From the NCBI GenBank assembly GCA_947564465.1, contig CANOCV010000007.1, positions 16,723 to 80,722 on the forward strand: a DNA stretch of 64,000 bases, written 5' to 3'. The notes beneath the pieces are model-generated. The model made no database searches and was not told the DNA's origin. It saw only the letters and a list, made by a program, of their open reading frames with translations. Shown here piece after piece: positions 53,344 through 60,585 of the stretch. Numbering within the stretch: the first letter of the stretch is position 1; every line of letters begins with the position of its first letter. Position numbers and translations under genes: made by a program. The stretch comes from an uncultured Roseburia sp. (GTDB lineage: Bacteria; Bacillota; Clostridia; Lachnospirales; Lachnospiraceae).

Positions 53344-54264
53344 TTATGATTTGTAACGGGATAAATACAGTTGGACTGTAGTGCCTTTTCCAATTTCAGA
53401 TTTTATCTTTACATATCCTCCTTGTTTAGCCAGGACTTCTCTTACCAGATAAAGCCCTATTCCAAATCCCGGCTCACTGCTTACATCCTTGGAACGATAA
53501 AACCGTTCAAAGACCATCCCTTGTTCTTCCTCTCTGATTCCGATGCCCTGATCCGTAATCTGAATACAGATAAATGACTCATAGGGGATCACATTCACCT
53601 TTACTTGTGAAGCTTCCGGAGAATATTTGACTGCATTATCCAGGATATTCCCAAGTGCTTCTGTTGTCCATTTTTTATCCGCATAACAAAGCGCTTCTGT
53701 TCCGTCCTTTACAATATCAATTTTCTTTTTTAATGCAGCCAATTCCACCATCTGACAGGCTGTGTTTATGATTTCTTCCACCTCTGCCATTTCCGAATGA
53801 ACGGAAATTATTTCCTGTTCAGCGTAGGATGACTTCACCAATTCTTTCATGAAGAAATCCAATTTCACAGACTGCTTTTGAATTTTATTTACTAAGAGCA
53901 GTGTGTTCCTATCCAACTCCTGTTCCTGCAAAAGTCCTACATAAAGCATGATATTGGTAAGAGGTGTTCTTACCTGATGAGAGACATCCGAAATCAAAGA
54001 CTTTATGGTATCTCTTTCCCTTTCTGCTCTCTCCTGATTCATCCCGGATATCTGGACAATTCTATTCAAACGCTCCGCAACTGCCGCATCCATTGACTCG
54101 TCATAAGCAGTATCCTGAATTTCCCCACCAATAGCTCTATCCAATTTCAGCAGTAACTCCTGATAGACCGCTTCCATCCTGTTTTGGTAATACTTCTTTA
54201 TTAATATACACGCCAGAACACAACCCGCTAACATTAATACCGTTAATACAATATATCCGTTCAT
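53344..54264 (-). CDS. Sensor histidine kinase of the BceAB-like module
   Basis: The ATG at 54264 overlaps the regulator's TGA (TGATG), so translation is coupled. One membrane helix (about 4-23) is followed by a HisKA domain with phosphoacceptor His96 (SDVSHQVRTPLTNI). The ATPase domain follows with NILDNAVKYS, DQGIGIREEE and FGIGLYLVREV. The lack of an outer sensing domain resembles intramembrane kinases that rely on the ABC transporter as sensor. Confidence 0.88.
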   Translation of the reverse strand: MNGYIVLTVLMLAGCVLACILIKKYYQNRMEAVYQELLLKLDRAIGGEIQDTAYDESMDAAVAERLNRIVQISGMNQERAERERDTIKSLISDVSHQVRTPLTNIMLYVGLLQEQELDRNTLLLVNKIQKQSVKLDFFMKELVKSSYAEQEIISVHSEMAEVEEIINTACQMVELAALKKKIDIVKDGTEALCYADKKWTTEALGNILDNAVKYSPEASQVKVNVIPYESFICIQITDQGIGIREEEQGMVFERFYRSKDVSSEPGFGIGLYLVREVLAKQGGYVKIKSEIGKGTTVQLYLSRYKS

Positions 54265-54965
54265 CAAAATTTCTCCCACATATATCCTTTTCCATAAACA
54301 GTTTTAATATAAGTGGGTTTTGACGGTACATCCTCCAGCTTATCGCGAAGACGGCGGATACCTACCGACAGAGCATTATCTTCCACATATTCCGTCCCGT
54401 CCGGCCACACCCATTCAAGCAAGCGTTCCCTGGTCAAAATCTGCCCCGCATTGAAAACCAACAAATACAAAATTCTCTGTTCTGTTTTGCTAAGCTCAAT
54501 GGAACTGCCGTCTTTATAGAATTTCATTGTATCAAAGCAAAACTGAAATACACCGTCTTTATATTCTGATTTCTGCTCCCTTGAATTTCGCCGGAGCAAT
54601 GCCCTCACTCTTGCCCGAAGCACCATAAGGCTGAACGGCTTTGTAATATAATCATCTGCCCCACATTCCAGCCCCTTCACAATATCTAATTCCATATCTT
54701 TGGCCGTCAATAATGCTATTGGTATCCGGCTTGACCTGCGTACCTCTTTGCAAAGCTCCAAACCGCTTCCATCCGGCAAGTTGATATCAAAAATAAGCAA
54801 ATCAAACGCTCTCTGCTGCAAAATGTCTTTTGCTTCGGCAATTGTTTTACAAAGGATAAATTCTAAATCTTTACTGTTCAAAGATAAACTTATCCCTTCT
54901 GCTAAATCTTCATCATCTTCCAATATCATAATTGTCTGCTTCTCATCATATTTGGTTCTCTGCAT
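54264..54965 (-). CDS. OmpR-family response regulator of the BceAB-like module
   Basis: The 233-residue protein has a receiver domain (ILEDDEDLAEG, phosphoacceptor Asp60 in LLIFDINLPDG, TAKD) and a C-terminal winged helix (LSKTEQRILYLL, RERLLEWVW, VGIRRLRDKLED). It lies first in the run regulator-kinase-ATPase-permease and likely activates the transporter genes. A GAGGAG site precedes its ATG. Confidence 0.9.
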   Translation of the reverse strand: MQRTKYDEKQTIMILEDDEDLAEGISLSLNSKDLEFILCKTIAEAKDILQQRAFDLLIFDINLPDGSGLELCKEVRRSSRIPIALLTAKDMELDIVKGLECGADDYITKPFSLMVLRARVRALLRRNSREQKSEYKDGVFQFCFDTMKFYKDGSSIELSKTEQRILYLLVFNAGQILTRERLLEWVWPDGTEYVEDNALSVGIRRLRDKLEDVPSKPTYIKTVYGKGYMWEKF

Positions 54966-55013
54966 TTTACATGGCTCCTCAAAATCAGTATAACATCATT
55001 TTACTGAGCAAAA

Positions 55014-55125
55014 GTGCGCTTCGCACACCCTCGCGAATTAACAGCTTTCAATGCGCACCTTTTGTTTCCGCGCCGGATGCATATTGCAAAGCAATAAATT
55101 CCTCTTGCATCCGTGCGCATAAGCT
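55014..55125. other. Highly structured intergenic stretch (nested inverted repeats)
   Basis: Three nested arms enclose each other: AGCTT/AAGCT (55043/55121), TGCGCAC/GTGCGCA (55052/55113) and GGATGCA/TGCATCC (55075/55106). An inner ATTGC-AAA-GCAAT hairpin lies at 55083-55095. A separate GTGCG/CGCAC hairpin lies at 55014-55026. It directly borders repeat copy B. It may be a structured RNA or a small element remnant. Confidence 0.5.
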
Positions 55126-55130
55126 TTTAT

Positions 55131-55187
55131 ATCATAGGAAAGTCGTAGGTTTTAGCACTTCACAGTAACAAGGTCTTTCCTATGATA
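55131..55187. repeat. 57-bp hairpin repeat, copy B
   Basis: Perfect 12-bp terminal inverted repeats (ATCATAGGAAAG and CTTTCCTATGAT) enclose a conserved centre. It is 49/57 identical to copy A at 32324-32380. It cuts off the end of a lipoprotein gene remnant. Confidence 0.75.
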
Positions 55188-55339
55188 GAACAAAGAATCC
55201 GGCTCTGCCGGATTCCCCGCCTTAGCTTCTGAATCGTTTACCACTACGTTGTCTTCATTTTCTTTGCTTTTAGTTCCACAAGCCATCAACGAACTTGCCA
55301 TTACGGCACATAAAACTAAACACACTAACTTTTTTTCAT
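55188..55339 (-). pseudogene. Lipoprotein remnant, frameshifted and truncated at the hairpin repeat
   Basis: A GGGAGAG site and an ATG at 55339 begin MKKK, but a run of seven As (55330-55336) shifts the frame. With one more A the product is a clear lipoprotein signal (KLVCLVLCAVMASSLMAC) followed by an acidic linker. The sequence then runs into repeat copy B and stops. Only about 50 residues of the original remain, so the function cannot be told. Confidence 0.65.
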
Positions 55340-55389
55340 CACATTCTCTCCCGGTCCGAATATTTCCTTTTCTCCTGACCAGCGCAAAA

Positions 55390-55629
55390 TTAATGACTTT
55401 CTTTAGCATTCATTATAGCATATAGCTTTTCAAAATTCTGCAAGATTTTATAAACATTATCAAGCGTGATGGCTCCCATCTCAATAGAGCTTTTTCGCGG
55501 CTTTGCATCTTCGATGCGTTCTTCCAGTTCCACCATCGTGTTATACAAACTGATTAGGGTATATTCCTTATCTGTCTCTGATAAAATCCAATGAACACAT
55601 TCTGTTTCTGTAAACGGTACAACATGCAT
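55390..55629 (-). pseudogene. Fragment resembling the C-terminal end of a large serine recombinase
   Basis: The frame ending at 55390 contains LEERIEDAKPRKSSI and ITLDNVYKILQNFEKLYAIMN. These look like the coiled coil and the C-terminal tail of large serine recombinases. The usual continuation is missing and no recombinase body precedes it. It overlaps the sigma-like fragment in another frame. I regard it as mobile-element debris; the match is by eye. Confidence 0.4.
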
Positions 55630-55756
55630 TCCCTAATACTTCGCTGATTTCTGTATCTGACATTTCAAGGAAATAAAACAACAACAAAATTTTTCTTATT
55701 TCCATTTTGATTTCTCTATATTTACTTTTCACCAACCTATACGATCCATATGTAAC
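55568..55756 (-). pseudogene. Fragment resembling sigma-70 region 4 helix-turn-helix
   Basis: After the methyltransferase stop, the frame reads KMEIRKILLLFYFLEMSDTE, then ISEVLG, TVYRNRMCSL, DFIRDR. This resembles the small sigma-70-like proteins of clostridial conjugative elements. The N-terminal part is missing and no start with a ribosome site is seen, so it is a remnant. Confidence 0.45.
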
Positions 55757-55758
55757 AT

Positions 55759-56430
55759 TTATTTTCTTGCTAAAATACCGACCTGCATATAGGAACATAA
55801 AAAAATCTCTACACTCATAAATCCACACTCTTTTAGAATCCTAATCTGTTCTTGTATTGTTATGGGAAAATATTCCGTATTGTATCTGCTCAAATGTTTC
55901 TTACACTCTTTCATACTCTTCCCTTTGTTACATTGATATTTTTCCCATCGCTTCAGATATAACTTTTTCATTGTCTCATCACAAGGCGCGAAATTTTCAA
56001 ATGTAATATAAATTCCTTTTTCCCTGAGAGAATTATAGCAATTTCTAACGGCAATCATTCTTTCCTCGTATGCCAAGTAATGATTCACCAAGATAGCAGT
56101 AATCACATCAAACTGCGAATCATAATTTATTTCTTTCATCGGAAGTCTTAAAAACTCTACATAAGAGGAACTGATTTTTTGTCTTGCTGCCTCTAACATC
56201 GCAGATGAATGATCAGTACAAATCATCTTATCCACATTGCATTGTTCCAAGACCACTTTTGCCATTTTACCAGTACCACAGCCTATATCCAGCCAAGATA
56301 CTGCCTTATTTAAAAATGTGACTGAAACCACATCTGCTATCTGATTATAAACTTCATCATAATACGGTATGGTATTTAAAATATCTCGATCATAACTTTC
56401 TGCCGAAAAAGCCGCTTTCCGATTACTCAC
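55759..56430 (-). CDS. Class I SAM-dependent methyltransferase
   Basis: The protein shows motif I WLDIGCGTGKMA, motif II MICTDHS, and FDVITAILVNHYL, then the Tyr/Trp-rich LKRWEKYQCNK. The best start is the GTG at 56430, six bases after a GGGGAGG site. An ATG two codons upstream would sit right on that site. It follows the acetyltransferase gene and both share a consensus promoter. The substrate is unknown; the pairing suggests small-molecule or antibiotic modification. Confidence 0.83.
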   Translation of the reverse strand: MSNRKAAFSAESYDRDILNTIPYYDEVYNQIADVVSVTFLNKAVSWLDIGCGTGKMAKVVLEQCNVDKMICTDHSSAMLEAARQKISSSYVEFLRLPMKEINYDSQFDVITAILVNHYLAYEERMIAVRNCYNSLREKGIYITFENFAPCDETMKKLYLKRWEKYQCNKGKSMKECKKHLSRYNTEYFPITIQEQIRILKECGFMSVEIFLCSYMQVGILARK

Positions 56431-56448
56431 GTCCATCCTCCCCACACA

Positions 56449-57069
56449 TCATTCATAAGTATCTAAATAATGCTGCAATTTTTCTGCTAATTTCCCAATA
56501 TGCACACCATCTACAAAAGAATGATGTACCTGCACGGAAAATGGCAACAAAATTTTACCGTCCTTTTCGTAATATTTGCCCCAATCAAACAGAGGCGTTG
56601 CATTATCTCTTTTACCTGAATCCGTGTGTGAAATGTGAGTAAAACTCACCCATGGAAAAGCAGAAAACTGAAAAACATCATTTCCTAATGGAGCAGTAAA
56701 ATATTCTTCTTGCTCTTTTTCAGTTTGAGCCGCCACCGTCACATATTCTTCCAGCGTATCTTGCATTTCCACATTTACAACTTTAAATAACTCAGTTTCT
56801 TTATTCAGATAAGTAAATGCTGTGTTAATTCTTTCAAAATCAACAGGCTCACCATCTACAAATCGGTATCGGAACTCCTTAATCTCATTTGCGCACTTTG
56901 AAACAGCAAATACAAAGGAAAACGTAAATGAATAACCTTTCAATCTGATTTGCGACAAAAAGTTTGTAATATCAAGGTCAAAGCTCACACAATACTGTGG
57001 TTGTGCACTGTCACGAAACACTTGATAATGTCGATTTCGTTCCCATGTAGACAAATCAATCTTGTTCAT
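56449..57069 (-). CDS. Chloramphenicol-acetyltransferase-like enzyme
   Basis: The 206-residue protein has the CAT trimer fold pattern: YSFTFSFVFAVSKCANEIKEFRYR near the N-terminus and FPWVSFTHISH in the middle. The catalytic HHxxxDG is HHSFVDG at 182-188. Residues around the active site differ from classical CatA (HHAVCDG), so chloramphenicol may not be the substrate. It transfers an acetyl group from acetyl-CoA. It has the strongest promoter seen in the window. Confidence 0.85.
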   Translation of the reverse strand: MNKIDLSTWERNRHYQVFRDSAQPQYCVSFDLDITNFLSQIRLKGYSFTFSFVFAVSKCANEIKEFRYRFVDGEPVDFERINTAFTYLNKETELFKVVNVEMQDTLEEYVTVAAQTEKEQEEYFTAPLGNDVFQFSAFPWVSFTHISHTDSGKRDNATPLFDWGKYYEKDGKILLPFSVQVHHSFVDGVHIGKLAEKLQHYLDTYE

Positions 57070-57119
57070 TTCATCATACCTCCTAAAATTGCTATGTCGA
57101 TAATCAAATCTTCACTCTG

Positions 57120-57148
57120 ATTATATCTCTTTATTTGTATGATGTCAA
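57120..57148 (-). promoter_or_regulatory. Fully consensus sigma-A promoter of the acetyltransferase/methyltransferase pair
   Basis: Minus strand TTGACA, exactly 17 bases, TATAAT, about 50 bases upstream of the start codon. Confidence 0.85.
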
Positions 57149-57169
57149 TTAGTTGTATTATGTCTTTGC

Positions 57170-57206
57170 AAAAAAACATAGGCTCCTGCCCCATAGACAA
57201 GAACCT
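57170..57206 (-). terminator. Terminator after the GntR gene
   Basis: Nine bases at 57180-57188 pair with 57198-57206, including two G-U pairs. On the minus strand a seven-T run follows. Confidence 0.7.
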
Positions 57207-57212
57207 AAAATA

Positions 57213-57887
57213 TCAATCAAGTCCCAACTCTTTCATTGCGTGCATGATATGAATCTTCATTGCACTTTTTGCCCCCTCCGCATTACGCTGTTCTAAAAAT
57301 TCCATAATTATTCTGTGATCATTTATTGTATCTTCAATGGCTTTATCACTCTGTAAAGATAAGTATACTCCCTTTGAAATCGCCTGATACAAAATTGGCA
57401 TGAGTTTATTCATAAATTCATTATGGGTAGCCTGTGCAATCGCCTTGTGAAAAGAATGTTCGTCATCTGTTCTGTCTTGATGACTGCTGATTTCTTTTTC
57501 TACCTTTTTACCAAATTCTATAATTCTCTTTATCTCGGAATCTGTTGCCCTTAAAGCAGCATAATAGGCAGCCTCCGGTTCAAATATCAAACGCATTTCA
57601 TATAAGTCTTTCGCATTGACTTTAATGTTTGACAACTGCTCTAAATCCTGTTGCTTCTTAAACGCATTTTCTTTGACGTATGTACCTTTTCCTCTTTGAA
57701 TTTCCAGTATATCCAAAGCAACTAAAATTCGGATTGCCTCTCGCAGTGTAGTACGACTTACATTCAATTCCTCTGACAAATCCAATTCGTTTGGTAATTT
57801 ATCGCCGACAGAAAATCTCTTTTCTATTGTTATCATGGCCAGAATATTATCCGCAACACTTTGTGATAACATCTTATTCCCTTTCAT
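57213..57887 (-). CDS. GntR/FadR-family transcriptional regulator
   Basis: The 224-residue protein has a winged helix (SVGDKLPNELDLSEELNVSRTTLREAIRILVALDILEIQRGKGTYV split across residues 26-72) and a C-terminal FCD ligand domain. The FCD metal residues appear in DLYEMRLIFEPEAA and DDEHSFHKAIAQATHN. This subgroup senses small organic acids or sugars. It lies alone behind a good promoter with a palindrome across its -10 box. Confidence 0.88.
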   Translation of the reverse strand: MKGNKMLSQSVADNILAMITIEKRFSVGDKLPNELDLSEELNVSRTTLREAIRILVALDILEIQRGKGTYVKENAFKKQQDLEQLSNIKVNAKDLYEMRLIFEPEAAYYAALRATDSEIKRIIEFGKKVEKEISSHQDRTDDEHSFHKAIAQATHNEFMNKLMPILYQAISKGVYLSLQSDKAIEDTINDHRIIMEFLEQRNAEGAKSAMKIHIMHAMKELGLD

Positions 57888-57911
57888 AATCTCACCTTAA
57901 CCTTTTCTGCC

Positions 57912-57940
57912 ATTATACTATGCTTAGTATTCAAATTCAA
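57912..57940 (-). promoter_or_regulatory. Promoter and probable self-operator of the GntR gene
   Basis: Minus strand TTGAAT, 17 bases, TATAAT. The palindrome TACTA-TGCT-TAGTA at 57916-57929 overlaps the -10 box and is a likely repressor site. Confidence 0.65.
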
Positions 57941-57996
57941 ACCTCTTGATTTAGTCATTTCCGGTTATTTACCGAATGTGGCATTTTTCAAATTTG

Positions 57997-58758
57997 TCAC
58001 ATACAATTATAATTTCCATAAAACTGTACGCATTCCCAAATTCTCTTTGAAATAATGGCATCATGGTCATCTTCCACATAATACATCTGAATTTCACCTG
58101 TATTCTGACTCCGTTTCTTGGTAAGGAAATCCACCGTGTAGCTTTTCTGCAGCAAGGCATCGCCTTTATATTTTTCATTCTCCAGCATACTCATCAGAGT
58201 TGTGGCCTGCCATTTCGTGCCGCCGTTCCAATTCTGCACCCCTTCTCTTTCAAAAATCCGCTTAATATAATCTGTGGTTTTCCCGTCCAGAAATTCCTGA
58301 TACAGACGCACCACAATCGGCTCCTGCTTCCTATTGATGACCAGCTTGCCGCTGTTCTCGTCCTGCGCCAGTGAGGAAAGGATCGTCAACAGCACTTCCC
58401 CTTTCGCATCAAGGGTATTGATATTCTCTTTTTCAAAAATAATCCCGATTCCTAACTCCTTCAGTTCCCGCACATAGTTCAGGCAGTCCGCGATCATGCG
58501 GTTGAACTCGTCCCTCTTCTTCGTATTGGTGCCGGAAATTCCTTCGTCCGCATAGGTTCCCGCATATTCATACAGCGGATTTTCGCTGATATAGTTCGTG
58601 TAATAATTAACCTGATTCTCATAGCTTAATAACTGTTCTTCTTGGTCGGTTGATACCCTGCAGTACGCTGCCATTCTTAGTTTCTTCACAGCCTGCGCCG
58701 TTCCGGATTCCGCAGTCAAAATCCTCTTTGCGGGTATAACGGTAACGCTTCTTGCCAT
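57997..58758 (-). pseudogene. Serine recombinase with two internal in-frame deletions and a lost C-terminus
   Basis: The ATG at 58758 has a textbook GGAGGTGAT site. The N-terminus holds the catalytic Ser (AAYCRVSTDQEEQ), then YADEGISGTNTKKRDEFNRM. Text then jumps from MIADC straight to LNYVRELKELGIG, omitting the usual segment with the SRFARN active-site Arg. A second jump joins LAQDE to NSGKLVIN, omitting the start of the recombinase domain. The protein ends after IWECVQFYGNYNC, without zinc ribbon or coiled coil. It is very likely inactive. Confidence 0.85.
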
Positions 58759-58816
58759 TTTGAATCACCTCCTCAACTACTGTCTGTTCCGTGATATTCA
58801 GTCCTTTTCATCATAG

Positions 58817-58909
58817 TCAATGCAGGTAGCTGTGTGGAAAATGACCTTTTCTCGGCTCATTATTTTTCTTTATGGAAGATTCAGCAGCTTCCGTCGTTTC
58901 AAATTTCAT
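58817..58909 (-). CDS. 30-residue ORF with a strong ribosome site under the LexA-box promoter
   Basis: AGGAGG lies ten bases before the ATG at 58909. The frame (MKFETTEAAESSIKKNN, then EPRKGHFPHSYLH) is short and Lys/Glu-rich. It is the first frame behind the LexA-type promoter and ends 58 bases before the recombinase remnant. It may be a leader peptide or the stump of a deleted gene. Confidence 0.35.
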   Translation of the reverse strand: MKFETTEAAESSIKKNNEPRKGHFPHSYLH

Positions 58910-59004
58910 GTAACCATCGCCTCCTATACTGAAGTCAGAAAAGGGAAAGTCAACCGACCTGTCAGTTTTTCCGTGCGACATCATCCTAATGTAGCGATAG
59001 GCAT

Positions 59005-59033
59005 ATTGTACGAACATTTGTTCTATTCGTCAA
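59005..59033 (-). promoter_or_regulatory. SOS-type promoter with a LexA-like box in its spacer
   Basis: Minus strand TTGACG, 17 bases, TACAAT. The spacer holds AGAACAAATGTTCG (59011-59024), which fits the Gram-positive LexA box CGAAC-N4-GTTCG in one perfect and one near-perfect half. It points to the 30-residue frame and the recombinase remnant. Confidence 0.65.
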
Positions 59034-59052
59034 CATGGATTGCTTATTTCAT

Positions 59053-60468
59053 TCAATCAAGATTCTTAACCTCCCAATATCCTGACTTATCGCTTCCGAT
59101 TCTTTCTATTAAATCTTTCTTTCGCAAAGAATCCAATGTCCGCTGGATCGTCCTCAATGATTTTGATGTAGCATCCGCCAATTCCTGTCTTGTGTAATAA
59201 GGATTCTTTCCAAGCAGACCATATACTGCCTGCTCATTCTTGTTCAGGGAAATATTTACAGTGCCGCTTTCAATGCCATTTACAGTGCCATCTGTCTTAT
59301 TTTCAGTCTTCCGTGCAAGAATATTTTTTGTCTTTCTATAAAAAATAAATGTAAATCCATTGTCCACAAATTCATACGAATACTTTATCCCCACATCCTT
59401 ACACAAACTGTTGATACGCTTAAATCCACTGCCAAACTGCTCAATTGACTTATTCAAGTACAGAATTTTGGAAATTGCGGCATTCCGTATAGAAGACTGG
59501 AGATTTTTGTTGATATAATCTTCTGGGCTGTATGTGCTCGCAAAAGAACCCGGACTATATATGGTAACCTTCCCCGGATGTATGCAGATTTCATGGTATG
59601 TACTACCGTTATACACTGCATGGGCATAGCTGTTCGCTAAAATCTCCCTCACCGCCGCAACTGGGATTTCCGGGATTTCCTCCCTCTCCATACCGACAAT
59701 CTCACTTCTCCTGTTTATGTTTTTCAAAATATATTTTTCCGCTATTCCAAGAAGATTCAAAATGTTGTCTTCATACATCTGCATATCCAAAAATGTAAGT
59801 TATTCATCCGTCGCAAAAACGGCTGCCTTTAAAGTTACCGGATGCGAATTTCCAAACAAAACATTTCCGGCATTTGTCAGATGATCTCCATCCACAAAGC
59901 CAAACTTCTTCAACACGGTCTGTACTGTATATCTTCCATCCACCATGCGTCCTGCAGAAATCGCCCTTTCGCAAAAAGTCTTTACGGTAGCTTTATCGAC
60001 CTACTTTGCAAGGCATTGCGATTTTGTTTTCTCCCATTTTTCCTTATATTCATTTGCAATAAAAAACTGCATGAGTTCTGCAGGTGTTACTTCCCGGTCC
60101 TCATCCGCTGTCCTCAGATAATATCTTCCCGCAGCAGAATAAGGATAGTCCTCCCCATGAAACTCTACTTTGATTACATGGCGATCATCCAGAACTTCTT
60201 CCTGTATCACAGGATATATTTGTGGTTTTATGGATTCATATACAAATCTGGACACGTCCCGAAGAGATGATTCCGACACATCCTGTCCAACCACATCTCC
60301 ATTCGGCTTCACGCCAAAGTACAAAGTTCCAACGCCATGTTTATTCAAAATAGAAGAAATTGAAATCATAGCCTCTTTCAGTTCGCCGGTAGTTTTTTGA
60401 ATTCCAATGTCTCTGATTCTTTTCCCAAGTTCATCGTCTATCACATCTCCCCAAACAGTATAACACAT
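59053..60468 (-). pseudogene. AlbA_2/RecG-like ATP-binding regulator with two in-frame stops
   Basis: One continuous frame is interrupted by TAG at 60001-60003 and TAA at 59800-59802. The N-terminal part has the AlbA_2 motif ELKEAMISISSILNKHGVGT and LYFGVKPNGDVVG. The part between the stops reads VDKATVKTFCERAISAGRMV without interruption. The C-terminal part has EIPVAAVREILANSYAHA (HATPase_c_4 type), FGSGFKRI and a winged helix (TRQELADATSKSLRTIQRTL). The start is uncertain. Such proteins often sit inside type I restriction loci, as here beside hsdR. Confidence 0.85.
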
Positions 60469-60490
60469 TTTAATGTAAAAGCGATCAAAA

Positions 60491-60538
60491 ATGGCACTGT
60501 ATTGGCACTGCAAAATTTGTCCTATTTTCCAGTGCCAT
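60491..60538. repeat. GGCACTG repeat cluster between hsdR and the AlbA-type pseudogene
   Basis: ATGGCACTG at 60491 and its exact complement at 60530-60538 form a perfect 9-bp inverted repeat. A further direct copy, TTGGCACTG, lies at 60502, and TGGCACAGTG lies at 60568. This may be an operator cluster or a hairpin. Confidence 0.55.
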
Positions 60539-60585
60539 AGACATCCGTTACTTATTTCTGAACATTCTGGCACAGTGCAACTTTT

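Noticed and set aside
58817..59197. Longer frames in the LexA-promoter region on both strands
   Set aside because: The plus-strand frame is antisense to the AlbA-type gene end. The longer minus frame runs through the promoter. Only the 30-codon frame has a ribosome site.
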